Notes: a model not told the origin generated them from the letters alone. DNA of 50,631 bases from an uncultured Myroides sp. (GCA_913777665.1 CAJYTF010000012.1:1-50631), one strand, 5' to 3'. Shown: positions 17,403 through 25,971, counted from the first letter of the stretch. Program-made: numbers and translations.

Positions 17403-17521
17403 ATGATGGAAATTTGCGAGTTTTTGAAGAAGATCCCAAAAAATAGAAAAACAATAATACTGCGCGTATTAATATCTCTAAGGATACCAAGGACAGTATT
17501 GCAAAAAGGCGTCTTAGAGTG

Positions 17522-17629
17522 ATGGATTTTATAACTTTGATTTTTATTTCTGCTGTATTGGCAGTTTTAATTTATATGGTGGGAAGCCTTGTCTGCAATC
17601 ACTGTATGAATCGGTTTAATATAGATTAA
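17522..17629 (+). CDS. Possible 35-aa single-span membrane peptide
   Basis: Frame MDFITLIFISAVLAVLIYMV followed by GSLVCNHCMNRFNID: one strong membrane span and a CNHC pair near the C-terminus. The same frame is open upstream without a start (ISKDTKDSIAKRRLRV), so it may be the tail of a larger decayed gene. It lies 120 nt after the ATPase. A CxxC-bearing small membrane peptide next to a metal exporter is suggestive but unproven. Confidence 0.3.
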   Translation: MDFITLIFISAVLAVLIYMVGSLVCNHCMNRFNID

Positions 17630-17654
17630 CAACACTATCACAATCTTTAAATCA

Positions 17655-17918
17655 TTATTTGTTAACATCTTTACGCCAGCAACTATTTAAATTACCGCCT
17701 GTCCGGGAGTCGTTGTAATACCAAGTAGCACGCATAATAAGCTTCATCTGCTGGGCGCAAAAAAAAGATCTCCTTCCTTCAGGCAATACAACAACATCCT
17801 CGCATTTATCTGTAGGATTATGCAGAATCCAAAAGCTTTCAACAAAATCTTCCAGTTGTTTGTCAGGTAGTACCATTTTGTACGATAAATCATTTATTGT
17901 CTCTAAGTGCTTGGTCAT
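17655..17918 (-). pseudogene. N-terminal fragment of an AraC-family regulator
   Basis: The first ~50 codons (LPDKQLEDFVESFWILHNPT, DKCEDVVVLPEGRRS) match the N-terminal sensor domain common in Bacteroidota AraC regulators, where VVLPDGR is followed by a beta-strand. After a run of eight T (minus strand, around 17759-17766) the reading loses sense; the alternative frame (ADEAYYACYLVLQRLPDR) stays open for only about 22 codons. No HTH region follows. It is a truncated remnant. Confidence 0.55.
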
Positions 17919-18084
17919 AAAATTTATTTTCTCGATTTTAAAACGGTACTCAAATAAAAGTTTGATAATAGTTTAATATGCACTGTGATTAATTCTCTTT
18001 GAAATATATAGATCAATTTTATATTTTTGTAAATAAAGTTAATTAATTACGGTAAAACTTAAAAATAACTTATAATACTTAAAT

Positions 18085-18282
18085 ATGAAGACGGAACCTG
18101 CAATAAAAACTGCAAAAACTTGTTACGAGCATTTAGGCGGAAAATTGGGAGCACTTGTATTGGAACAGTTTGTTAAAAAGGGGTGGCTTGCGAAAGGAAA
18201 AGACACTGATAAAAATTACTTCATCACACCTTTAGGAGAAATGGAGTTTGAAAAATTAGGTGTTGATCTGAAAAAACTATAA
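18085..18282 (+). CDS. Short winged-helix-type protein, probably the C-terminal remnant of an ArsR-like regulator
   Basis: 65 residues: AIKTAKTCYEHLGGKLGALV, LEQFVKKGWLAKGKDTDKNY, FITPLGEMEFEKLGVDLKKL. From memory this motif set (TCYxHLGGKLG...LxxFVKKGWL...YxxTPLGExxFxxLG) is the C-terminal domain of ArsR-type HTH proteins of about 200-230 residues. Only that domain is present here, with an ATG in a plausible position (leader ataatacttaaat). It may be expressed as a small protein, but in this pseudogene-rich stretch a 5'-truncated gene is the simpler reading. Confidence 0.5.
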   Translation: MKTEPAIKTAKTCYEHLGGKLGALVLEQFVKKGWLAKGKDTDKNYFITPLGEMEFEKLGVDLKKL

Positions 18283-18331
18283 TAGTAGATTATATCTTAG
18301 ATTCAAAACTTTACGTTCCATTCAAAAACGC

Positions 18332-18957
18332 CTAATATCTGTTTTTGTCACAAAATTTAAAATCCTGTATTTTAGGTAACGGTCTGATAAAAAATGTTTT
18401 TATCCGCTTGTTATTCTTGAAAGTTTTTTCTGAATTCGTACTATCAGTTTCAATTCTCACCCCTGTAATTAAATTAAATTTAGTTTCGGTAAATAAGGTG
18501 TTTTCATCAATGTACCCTTTCGTAGCGTTATTAATTAGCTTCTCTACAGCAATTAATTCAAAATTTCCATTTCGATATTTAATTCGTATGTGATATTTCC
18601 TTCTTTAATTTCACTCCACATTAGCAAAGACCCGTTTTCAATTCTAAAATCAGGAATTTGGTATCCATTGTATTCCCCCTTTTTTTCAGCAGATATTTGG
18701 GCTCGATTATCTGTCTTGAAGAAACTGTTAAAGTTGGTTTTCCTTTCGGTTGCTACAAATATATTTGCAGTCTTAAAGGATATGTTTTATTAACAGTGTC
18801 CATATGTACTGTAACACGGTCGTTTTTACCGTCTCTGTTTAAGTCGCCTTCTACCTGTCTTACAAGGTAGTTAAAGTTATCGTTGGTTATCACGTTTTTA
18901 CCTAATACATTTAGATAGCTTGAAATAAAGACAAATAGTAAAAAAAATATTTTTCAT
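18332..18957 (-). pseudogene. Secreted/periplasmic hypothetical protein with three frameshifts
   Basis: Minus strand, start MKNIF. The frames must be joined three times. (1) An extra T in a T8 run (18942-18949) breaks the signal peptide. (2) Near 18770, after KTYPLRLQI. (3) Near 18575, after NITYELNI. The joined protein would be about 205 residues: signal peptide, VRQVEGDLNRDGKNDRVTV (an FG-GAP-like Ca-binding loop), SAEKKGEYNGYQIPDFRI, YRNGNFELIAVEKL, ending RPLPKIQDFKF. The DLNxDGxxD and YRNGNFELI motifs fit a recurrent family of secreted flavobacterial proteins of unknown function. With three breaks this is decayed. Confidence 0.65.
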
Positions 18958-19145
18958 AGTGTTTTAACTAATTTGTTTACATTCATTCTCCGCGTTTGTG
19001 ATTATTAACTAAGGCTAGCAGGAGGGCAGTTGTTGTATGTTAGGATAATTTTAAAGTTCTTAAATTCTCTGCCTTTTGTTTCATCTGGTACCCTTATTAA
19101 ACTTAAAGGTTTTTACTGTCAAAGCTAGGGCAGTAAGTACAGCTG

Positions 19146-19508
19146 CTATTTCGTTATTAAATTTTTATGCCGTTCTCCCCATTTTTCCATTTGGCTTATA
19201 ATTGGTTTAAGCTCATAACCAATTTCTGTAAGTTCATATACAACTTTTGGCGGAACTTCCGCATAAACAGTTCGGGTCAGTATGTTGTGTTGTTCAAGTT
19301 TGCGTAACTGCATGGTAAGCATACGTTCTGTAATATTAGGAATAGCTTTTTTCAATTCACCAAACCTCATTTTACCGTTTGTTAGCCATGAGCATATAAC
19401 CAGTGACCATTGGCCACCAATAATATTTGCTGCATAAACCTCAGAACATTCATCAGCAAGTATCTTCTTATTTTCAAAATTTGTAGACGTTTCCTTAATA
19501 GTTCCCAT
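19146..19508 (-). CDS. HxlR-family transcriptional regulator
   Basis: 120 residues, winged helix of the HxlR/MarR-like class. Visible: the N-terminal conserved Cys in DECSEVYAANIIGGQWSLVI, WLTNGKMRFGELKKAIPNIT, ERMLTMQLRKLEQHNILTRT, VYAEVPPKVVYELTEIGYEL and the C-terminal dimerisation helix. In several HxlR proteins the N-terminal Cys senses electrophiles or quinones; here it is retained. It is divergent from the NTF2-like gene at 19610 with a 101-bp shared gap, so that gene is the probable target. Confidence 0.9.
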   Translation of the reverse strand: MGTIKETSTNFENKKILADECSEVYAANIIGGQWSLVICSWLTNGKMRFGELKKAIPNITERMLTMQLRKLEQHNILTRTVYAEVPPKVVYELTEIGYELKPIISQMEKWGERHKNLITK

Positions 19509-19609
19509 TACTTACCTTTTTTATAGTACCATACAATTAGCTGCTAATATACAATATTGGAAGGTAAAACGGTAAATTTGTTTTGTAGTTAGGTAGAAAC
19601 TTTATTTAG

Positions 19610-20071
19610 ATGAGTATTATGTATAATAAAATTTTCGCAATAGCAGCGGTCATGATAACCAGCTTTGTCTATATGCAATCTATTAAAAATCAAATAAATA
19701 ACACAATAAATAAACAAACGGGTATGAGTAACGCAGCAATATTACATGAAGCCAACGAATTTGTAAAACAAGGTAAATACGAAAAATTCTTAGCATATTG
19801 TACAGAAGATACCACATGGATCTTCGTAGGGGAACAAATCTTAAACGGTAAGGACGAAGTCCGAAAATATATGAACGAATTTTATTTGGAACCACCGATA
19901 TTTACTGTCGATAGAACTGTAGAAGATGGGAACTTCGTAATCGTAACAGGTCAGATAACTTTAAAGGATAAAGCTGGTAATTATAACCATTACGATTATT
20001 GCGATGTATGGCAGTTTTCTAATGGAAAAATGGCAGGTGTTAAGGCGTACGTCATTGAAAAGAAAAGTTAG
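19610..20071 (+). CDS. NTF2-like / SnoaL-type domain protein
   Basis: 153 residues. The first ~30 residues contain a hydrophobic segment (IFAIAAVMITSFVYMQ), either a signal anchor or an upstream extension; an internal Met at MSNAAILHEANEFVKQG would give a 115-residue cytosolic protein that matches the domain alone. The domain is the cone-shaped NTF2 fold: FLAYCTEDTTWIFVGEQILN, GKDEVRKYMNEFYLEPPIF, HYDYCDVWQFSNGKMAGVKAY. Proteins of this type bind or isomerise small hydrophobic molecules; no catalytic residue can be fixed. Divergent HxlR regulator suggests induction by a reactive small molecule. Confidence 0.8.
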   Translation: MSIMYNKIFAIAAVMITSFVYMQSIKNQINNTINKQTGMSNAAILHEANEFVKQGKYEKFLAYCTEDTTWIFVGEQILNGKDEVRKYMNEFYLEPPIFTVDRTVEDGNFVIVTGQITLKDKAGNYNHYDYCDVWQFSNGKMAGVKAYVIEKKS

Positions 20072-20155
20072 CAATCATATTAATCGTAAATATTTAATCT
20101 ACTAGTTTTTTCACATCTTTTATATGATTAAACCTTAGCGCGAAAACTATTTGAC

Positions 20156-20245
20156 ATGATAGAAAATAAGCAATCTGAAACCGATAACTATGAGATTATC
20201 CAAATAATAACTGCTCATTATAAAAATTTTAATGCACTGAAATAA
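20156..20245 (+). pseudogene. Possible truncated third copy of the 90-aa family
   Basis: A 29-codon frame MIENKQSETDNYEIIQIITA, then HYKNFNALK and stop. It aligns with the N-terminus of the 90-aa paralogues (MENEN...EYGLxLxxIIxxYxxLYN) at Met-Glu-Asn, Tyr, II and HY/NY-N positions. It ends where those proteins would continue with VEKKEF. The match is short, so this is tentative. Confidence 0.3.
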
Positions 20246-20373
20246 TTTTGCAAACAATTCATGTCTAATTTATTTGATCAGTGTATCAATTTTCTTGACA
20301 GATGGATAACCCGGAATTTTACCTTAAAATACGCGCCAGGCAGTTTTAATCAATAAGCACGTAATTATGCAGA

Positions 20374-21546
20374 TCAATCAAGATATTTTTCTATGTAATG
20401 ATCGAACATTGCTTTCTTATTGGCACTCAGTTTGGCGCGTATTATAGCGATCTGTTCCTTGTAGTGTTTATCATTTAAAAGTTTACGGTACTCCCTTGCC
20501 ATCTCAAGCCTTATCCTGTCACCCAGCGTCAGATTCCCGAACGGGTCAAAGTATGAATCTATTCTCGTTCTGTCTTTTACACCATTCCAGGTCCATTGCT
20601 CATCTTTAAGCCCTGAAAGCAGTATTTGGTATTGGGCTACCGCATCTTTGGATGATGCTTTTTTTAGAAGGACGGCTCGTCGTATCTGGAACAGTCTGAA
20701 TTCAATAGAATCAGGGTTTTCTAATTTGGTTAGTGCATAGTCTACAAGTTGATCGTTGATCTTACTCAGTTTGGACTGCATTCCTAGAAGATTAAAAGAT
20801 AGTATGGCATGAGCATCTGATTGTTTAAAATGCTGATCGATGGTCTGCTGGTCTATGGAACCGAAGGTAGAAGGTTGTACCACACGGTAGCCTTGTTCCA
20901 TCACGTGCTTCTCAATGTCGTTCTTGTGGAAAGCACCAATGACAACCAACACGGTGTCCCCCGAAGAATAGTTCTCCAGTACTTTTTGGATTCTTTTAGC
21001 CTGCATGAAGGTTCTGTAGAGGAAAAGACGTCGCGGGAGGTCAGATGATGCCCTCTCAGGGTGAGACGCATACCAGGACTCAATACGTTGAATATAGTTT
21101 GGGTGTTCAGCGAAATACAGGTCATCCTTGAAGTCAGCAGAATCGGTAAAGACCGTAAAACCAAGAAACCCTTCTTTCTGCCTTACAAATCTAGGAACAC
21201 TCAAATCTTTAATTCCGAATCCCAACTCTGTGTCGGTTTCGAAAGGTAGCCAGTCGATAGGATAGAGGGGAATGTTATTCTCCTTTGCATAAGGCACCGC
21301 GGTGTATTGCTGTTCGTAGGTGAATTCATAAAAATCATTACGCGAGTATTCCTCCGGGGAACGTTCTATGCAGATGGCGTTTGGTTTTACTTTATCTATG
21401 AATGCCCGCAATGCTGCTGGCTGCTGTTCATAATTGATCAACTGTGTCGAGTGCCCGACGCCAAGTACGATCACATCCGGTTTTTGAGAAAATAAAGGCA
21501 ATACAATGCCGAAGAGGCAAATTACTAAAAGAAGATTCCTAAACAT
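20374..21546 (-). CDS. DUF5694 / TraB-ChaN-like secreted protein
   Basis: 390 residues, signal peptide about 1-20 (MFRNLLLVICLFGIVLPLFS). The core shows PDVIVLGVGHSTQLINYEQQ, VKPNAICIERSPEEYSRNDF, YAKENNIPLYPIDWLPF, and VVIGAFHKNDIEKHV. The GxH...E...H arrangement is that of the TraB/PrgY/ChaN superfamily, putative metal-dependent hydrolases or haem/peptide-binding proteins; in Bacteroidota annotation this layout is usually DUF5694. It is monocistronic. Start ATG at 21546 is followed by a classical signal sequence, supporting it. The role is unknown. Confidence 0.7.
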   Translation of the reverse strand: MFRNLLLVICLFGIVLPLFSQKPDVIVLGVGHSTQLINYEQQPAALRAFIDKVKPNAICIERSPEEYSRNDFYEFTYEQQYTAVPYAKENNIPLYPIDWLPFETDTELGFGIKDLSVPRFVRQKEGFLGFTVFTDSADFKDDLYFAEHPNYIQRIESWYASHPERASSDLPRRLFLYRTFMQAKRIQKVLENYSSGDTVLVVIGAFHKNDIEKHVMEQGYRVVQPSTFGSIDQQTIDQHFKQSDAHAILSFNLLGMQSKLSKINDQLVDYALTKLENPDSIEFRLFQIRRAVLLKKASSKDAVAQYQILLSGLKDEQWTWNGVKDRTRIDSYFDPFGNLTLGDRIRLEMAREYRKLLNDKHYKEQIAIIRAKLSANKKAMFDHYIEKYLD

Positions 21547-21820
21547 ATTTAAAACTAAATTTTTAGTGATTAAATATATAAAAATATTTTGGATTCAACG
21601 GACATCAGTGATTTACACTCTGATGCAAAACAAATATTCTTTAAATCTTCCTACACGGTTCTGTTATGCTGCTCACAAAACAATATGCCCTTAATGCATA
21701 ACTATTAAGTAATTTATATTTTTATTATCTAACTTTAACTAATACTGTACCTTTTAAAAAAATAGAATTTGTAGATGAAATTTTATTTCTCAGTCATCAA
21801 CTTAATCTGTTAGCCTAGTC

Positions 21821-21882
21821 AAAACATCCGATGGAAAAAATTCGTAAAAAAATGGTTGAAAAAAGATTGGAAGAATAGGTCA
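21821..21882 (+). pseudogene. 3' remnant of an NAD(P)H oxidoreductase gene
   Basis: aaaacatccgatg, then Raaa..ttcgt.aaaaatggttg and aaaaagattg.aa.aaataggt repeat, at roughly 80% identity, the last 60 bp of the intact gene 23310-23888 (its 23816-23878). All frames stop quickly here. It lies about 140 bp upstream of the second 90-aa gene. It is a decayed tail of a paralogue or a duplication scar. Confidence 0.6.
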
Positions 21883-22023
21883 GTTACAAAAATAATTGTG
21901 GTGGAGTAGAGTCGAAATTTAATGTTATAAGAATTGCTTTAAAAACAACGGTCGGTTGCTTAAAGTTAGTTTTATTGATTGATAATTTTAATGTTTTTTT
22001 CTAACTTTAAAATAAAAGATATT

Positions 22024-22296
22024 ATGGAAAATGAAAATTTATTACTGGAATATGGATTGAAACTAAAAGAGATAATTAATAATTACCAAAATCTGTATAA
22101 TAATACTGATGTTGAAAAAAAGGAATTTTTAAGAGTTAGCGTTGAACCTTTAAATGATGAAATTTCCAGATTAAATGTAAAAACGATCAACGAAATGCTG
22201 ATTGGCAACGATATGATTATTGATCATGAACTCTTGTTAAGTATTAATAAGTTAAGTTTGCAGGCAGTCCTTGATTTTGGTATTGCAATTAAATAA
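22024..22296 (+). CDS. Conserved hypothetical 90-aa protein (paralogue 2)
   Basis: Same family as 1074-1346: MENENLLLEYGLKLKEIINN, VEKKEFLRVSVEPLNDEIS, NEMLIGNDMIIDHELL, ending AIK. The earlier in-frame ATG at 21979 is rejected because the shared leader (ctaactttaaaataaaaga) sits immediately before the ATG at 22024 and both copies are then exactly 90 residues. About two thirds of positions are identical. Ribosome-binding region and terminator are conserved between the copies although the sequences in between are not, implying that transcription signals and protein are under selection. No domain is recognised; no membrane segment. Confidence 0.78.
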   Translation: MENENLLLEYGLKLKEIINNYQNLYNNTDVEKKEFLRVSVEPLNDEISRLNVKTINEMLIGNDMIIDHELLLSINKLSLQAVLDFGIAIK

Positions 22297-22408
22297 CAAC
22301 GCAAGGCTTTCGCAATAGTGATTTTATGTTAAGAAGGAACATTATAAGTTTGCACATTATAATTTCAGTCCCTGATCATTAATTATTGATGAAGCTTTGC
22401 TTTAATAA

Positions 22409-22436
22409 AAAAGTCGGAAATTTTTTTCCGACTTTT
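22409..22436. terminator. Bidirectional intrinsic terminator
   Basis: aaaagtcggaaa / tttccgactttt stem with T runs on both strands. It serves the 90-aa gene from the left and the lipoprotein gene from the right (stop at 22456). Nearly identical to 1468-1494. Confidence 0.8.
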
Positions 22437-22455
22437 CATTCTAAGAATTAATCTG

Positions 22456-22923
22456 TTATTTTTTTAAATATACATAGATCTCTGTAGATGTTGGAATGTC
22501 GTCATCTCCGTCTTTAACCACCTTAAATTTGGCCTCAGTAGCACTTAAAGTAACTACTTCCATTACCATGGTATATCCGTCGTCAGAATCTGTAAGCGTT
22601 ATTTGCTTTTTGTTTTGGTTATAAGTCCATGTTCCTTCAGTAACATCCATATCGCACTCATCTTCCATATCATAGAAAACTTCTGCTTTAGTACCGTTGG
22701 CTTTTAAATCATAATAGCTGTATTCGCAGTTTTCGCCCTTAAGATTTTCTTCATAAAATAAAGAACCGTTTTGGTAAACTTCCCCTTTCACCATTTTCCA
22801 TTTCGCTGTTACTTGTTCCTTTGAAGGATTTGTAGGTGTGGTTGGTGTAGTGGTGTTGTCGTCAGACCCGCAGCTTGTAAGAATGCTTGTTCCTAAAGCA
22901 ATAGAAAATAAAATCTTTTTCAT
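22456..22923 (-). CDS. Lipocalin-like lipoprotein
   Basis: 155 residues. Type II signal peptide MKKILFSIALGTSILTSCGSDD with lipobox LTSC and the Cys at residue 18, followed by a Thr/Pro linker (TTTPTTPTNPS) typical of surface-exposed Bacteroidota lipoproteins. The rest is a small beta-rich domain: KWKMVKGEVYQNGSLFYEE, EGTWTYNQNKKQITLTDSDD, MVMEVVTLSATEAKFKVV, the pattern of 'lipocalin-like' domains (W-G/K-GE start, GTWxxxxxxITL). Ligand unknown. It shares the bidirectional terminator with the 90-aa gene. Confidence 0.8.
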   Translation of the reverse strand: MKKILFSIALGTSILTSCGSDDNTTTPTTPTNPSKEQVTAKWKMVKGEVYQNGSLFYEENLKGENCEYSYYDLKANGTKAEVFYDMEDECDMDVTEGTWTYNQNKKQITLTDSDDGYTMVMEVVTLSATEAKFKVVKDGDDDIPTSTEIYVYLKK

Positions 22924-23309
22924 AAAAAGTAATGTTATAGATTATTGTTAATGTTTATAATTAACATGGACTTAACAAAACGCGTGCCAAAATTTTAATT
23001 TATTGTTTTTAAACATTCACTTATTTTTAAAAAAAAATAAACAATTGTTTTTCAGTTGCTTAATTTTACATTAAAATTAAAAAATAAGTGGGCGCAATTT
23101 TTTTTCTTATAGCTCTACTTAATCTGTTTAATCTTCTTATATTTATAAAGTCATCTCTTTTATATTTTAATTAGCACTTGTTATTCTTATGACAGTTGCT
23201 TTTTTCTTTTATTTAATATTTGCAGTATAGTATAGTGTATTGAATAACATCCCGGATGTATCAAATACTACTTATATGTTTTTTATAATATTTTCGAAAT
23301 TTCTTAGTA
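22924..23309. other. Non-coding gap
   Basis: About 385 bp, extremely AT-rich, containing the leaders of two divergent genes. I see no additional gene or repeat. Confidence 0.45.
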
Positions 23310-23888
23310 ATGAAAAAAATACTAATTATAAACGGTCATCCCAATGAAGATTCTTTAAATTTCGCAATTACTGAATCATACAAAAACGGCGCTTTAAAAT
23401 CTGAAGCAGTAGTAAAGGAAATTATTATTTCGGCATTACATTTTAACCCAAATCTGCAATATGGATACAGAAAAAGAATGGAATTGGAACCTGATCTTAC
23501 CGATGCTTGGCAGAAAATTCTTTGGGCAGATCATTTGGTATGGGTTCATCCTGTTTGGTGGGGTGGTCTGCCTGCAATCACTAAAGGTTTTATAGACCGT
23601 TTGTTTCTGCCTGGCTTGGCTTTTCAATACAGAGAAAATTCTGTATGGTGGGATAAGCTATTAACAGGAAAAACGGCGCATATAATTACAACATTAGACC
23701 AACCCAGTCTGTATTATCGATTTTTCTTTGGAAGACCCAGTGTAAATCAGCTCAAAAAATCCGTGTTGGAATTTTGTGGGGTTAAACCGGTAAAAGTTAC
23801 GTACGTGGGAATTGTAAAAACATCCGATGAGAAACTTCGTCAAAAATGGTTGAAAAAGATTGAAAAAATAGGTGAGATGCAAAAGTAA
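23310..23888 (+). CDS. NAD(P)H-dependent quinone oxidoreductase (flavodoxin-like fold)
   Basis: 192 residues. Flavodoxin_2 fold. The N-terminal ILIINGHPNEDSLNFAITESY binds the FMN/FAD phosphate; WADHLVWVHPVWWGGLPAITKGFIDR is the flavin-ring/dimer loop (HPxWWGxxPAxxKGxxDR, the family hallmark); later VWWDKLLTGKTAHIITTLDQP and EFCGVKPVKVTYVGIVKTSD. It reduces quinones or similar electrophiles with two electrons in the cytoplasm. The initial ATG at 23310 is preceded by an A/T-rich leader. A decayed copy of its 3' end lies at 21821. Confidence 0.9.
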   Translation: MKKILIINGHPNEDSLNFAITESYKNGALKSEAVVKEIIISALHFNPNLQYGYRKRMELEPDLTDAWQKILWADHLVWVHPVWWGGLPAITKGFIDRLFLPGLAFQYRENSVWWDKLLTGKTAHIITTLDQPSLYYRFFFGRPSVNQLKKSVLEFCGVKPVKVTYVGIVKTSDEKLRQKWLKKIEKIGEMQK

Positions 23889-23925
23889 ATTACCTGTGGT
23901 TTGAGTAAGAATTAATCTATAACTT

Positions 23926-24333
23926 TTAAGTATTTGTTTTATGCTGCAACCCAAGAATCACACCTGTTACTAATACAGCAGAATAAGCCCACATTAACCA
24001 TGAGCCGAATGTGGCTGCTCTTGACGAGGGCATGTTGGGAAAAATGTCTTCAAAAAACTGTATAACAAAAGTATCTATAATCATACCTGGAAGTACCATA
24101 AGTACACCTGCCAGCACATTTTCTAACCCTATGAGGTTGAATTTTTTAAAAGTAACAGCCGAAATTAAAGCTAAAGCCGGAATTACAGCTAAGTACAGAA
24201 TGGTAAGAACTATTGGCGACTCAGTGATAAAGAAGTATTGTCCGGCTACACGAAAAGCCAGAGTAGCTAATAACCAGATTAAAAAACCTATGCCGAGAAA
24301 CGATATTGTAGATGATTTGTTCGCTTTGTTCAT
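23926..24333 (-). CDS. DUF5367 membrane protein
   Basis: 135 residues with four predicted membrane spans (about 9-26, 39-61, 70-92, 108-128): FLGIGFLIWLLATLAFRVAG, PIVLTILYLAVIPALALISA, NVLAGVLMVLPGMIIDTFVI, WLMWAYSAVLVTGVILGL. The layout and conserved RVAGQ.FF and LPGMIIDTF motifs correspond to DUF5367, of unknown function. It is convergent with the oxidoreductase; 38 bp separate the stops. Confidence 0.7.
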   Translation of the reverse strand: MNKANKSSTISFLGIGFLIWLLATLAFRVAGQYFFITESPIVLTILYLAVIPALALISAVTFKKFNLIGLENVLAGVLMVLPGMIIDTFVIQFFEDIFPNMPSSRAATFGSWLMWAYSAVLVTGVILGLQHKTNT

Positions 24334-24440
24334 TTATTCTAGAATTTAAAAATGTTTTACTTCAGTTAAACTTACTTTCAATTTTTATTATTGTCTTTTA
24401 TTTCGCTTAACATAATTATTAAAAACAAAAGAATTTATTG

Positions 24441-24998
24441 CTATTGTAATTTATCAAGATTTTGTTCCTTTGTCCATTTTCTAATACGTGCTCTTGCATT
24501 GCTGTATGGTGATGAAGTGTTAAATTGAATCATTCTTCCAAATGTCCATTTTTCATACCAGCTCACTTCATAAAGTTCATAACTTGATTTTGAATCAATA
24601 ACTGTATGAATCTGGTTTACTGTTTCATCCAATTTAGTGAGGAGTTGGTTAAAATCCAGATGCTCATAATCACTATAGAATTTTTGTGCTAATTTTCCAA
24701 GCTCGTTCCATTTATATCCTGTTTCTGGAAAATCAATTTTTTCACGACGGTCTTTTTTATAATTCCATTTTAAAACCAGTTCACCCCAGCCAATAAGATA
24801 CGACATAAGATTTTCTACGCTCATCTTAGAATTCTTTGCATGTCCGTCCATCGCTTTTATTGTTGTAATATCAGCAGGAATTAACAATAGATCTTTACGC
24901 AGTTTGCTGTAAGTGCAGCTAATTGCCGTTTGTAATTCAGTTTTATTTGTTGGTATCGGCATTATTATATTTATTAAATGTTCAATATTACTGTGCAT
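24441..24998 (-). CDS. ClbS/DfsB-family four-helix bundle protein
   Basis: 185 residues, all-helical. Match to the ClbS/DfsB (DUF1706) family: MPIPTNKTELQTAISCTYSK, LLLIPADITTIKAMDGHAKN, MSVENLMSYLIGWGELVLKW, DFPETGYKWNELGKLAQKFY, YEVSWYEKWTFGRMIQFNTS. E. coli ClbS protects against colibactin by cyclopropane hydrolysis; other members act on unknown substrates or resemble DinB-type enzymes. The likely start is the Met of MPIPTNKTEL (about 24962), because the preceding 12 residues are poorly conserved in the family. Confidence 0.85.
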   Translation of the reverse strand: MHSNIEHLINIIMPIPTNKTELQTAISCTYSKLRKDLLLIPADITTIKAMDGHAKNSKMSVENLMSYLIGWGELVLKWNYKKDRREKIDFPETGYKWNELGKLAQKFYSDYEHLDFNQLLTKLDETVNQIHTVIDSKSSYELYEVSWYEKWTFGRMIQFNTSSPYSNARARIRKWTKEQNLDKLQ

Positions 24999-25276
24999 AA
25001 AATTGCAACATGTATTTTTAATTTTGTGGTGAGAGCATTCAAAGATAGCCTATCAATATATTGCATGCAATGGAATGTAACAAAAACCTTAAAAAATATC
25101 AATATTCAAATGTGAAATCCGGCATACCTATTCTTTTACTTTAATCATAAGTTATAGAATAACTGTGTGTGTATTGCAGAAAAATACTTCTTTTTTAGAA
25201 TTTAAGAAAGTGATTATTTATTTTCGCAGTTCTTTTTGATTTGTATTGATTGATGTATTGCTTAAATAGTAGCGAA

Positions 25277-25641
25277 ATGGAATTATATAAAGTTATCTTT
25301 TACTTGGGATTGTCGTTCTTTACAATGCATGAAATGGATGCGGTCCGTTGTAAAGAGTGGAAAATTTTTCCCGGGCTTACTTCACTGGACGATAAATGGG
25401 GTTTCTAATATTCATGTTGGCTCATATTCCTATCATCTTTTTTATCAATATAAGTCTTGTCAATACAGATTCACCTGATAAATTCATTGTAGGATTCAAT
25501 ATTTTCCTGATACTGCACATGGCAACGCATATAATCTATATAAAGCATAAGAAAAACGAGTTCAAAGATTTTATTTCATGGACATTGATTATTGGATCAG
25601 GACTATCTGGGGCTGCATCATTAGCATTCAACATTGTTTAA
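25277..25641 (+). pseudogene. DUF6713-like membrane protein, frameshifted
   Basis: The first frame starts at 25277 (MELYKVIFYLGLSFFTMHEM, DAVRCKEWKIFPGLTSLDDK, WGF) and stops at 25402. The +2 frame continues at the same point with GFLIFMLAHIPIIFFI and runs to 25641 (ending LAFNIV). One missing base in the ggggtttct stretch near 25395-25403 would restore a 121-residue protein with four membrane spans. The HEMDAVRCKEW motif is that of small membrane proteins annotated DUF6713. Codon use is intact on both sides, so this is a recent lesion or a read error. Confidence 0.65.
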
Positions 25642-25823
25642 GTTAAATTTTACGCGACATATAATTACCAGTAATTATCATCAAATCTATACTTTCGGTT
25701 TAACTGAATTTACTAAATACAAATCTAATAGTCCGCCGAAGTGTCGAACCGCGATCAGCTATTGAACAAGGAAAAGTTCAACCGTTTTTGAGCTGAGGCA
25801 AGATTAAAAAGAAAAGATTTTTG

Positions 25824-25847
25824 ATACTTTTGATCTTTCAAAAGTAT
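25824..25847. promoter_or_regulatory. Perfect 10-bp inverted repeat
   Basis: atacttttga - tctt - tcaaaagtat, lying 23 bp before the ATG of the short frame at 25870. It could be an operator or a small hairpin in a leader. It belongs to a region of gene fragments. Confidence 0.35.
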
Positions 25848-25869
25848 AGTAAGCACAATTTTAAATGTT

Positions 25870-25971
25870 ATGGAAATAGATATTCCAAAGCGAGACAGCC
25901 CTATTACAAATAATCAATTAAACGATTTAACGGTTAAAATATTCCCTAATTCCCCATTCCCCGGTCACTGA
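25870..25971 (+). pseudogene. 5' gene fragment cut by a repeat
   Basis: MEIDIPKRDSPITNNQLNDL, then TVKI; from there the frame runs into the dispersed repeat (ttccctaattccccattcc) and stops in it. It has a normal-looking start region (ttttaaatgtt before the ATG). The gene of origin is not recognised. Confidence 0.35.

Noticed and set aside
17246..17446. 66-aa frame overlapping the end of the P1B ATPase
   Set aside because: The overlapping part is out of frame with the ATPase, whose C-terminal membrane spans are normal; the extra tail (NLRVFEEDPKK) has no start of its own.
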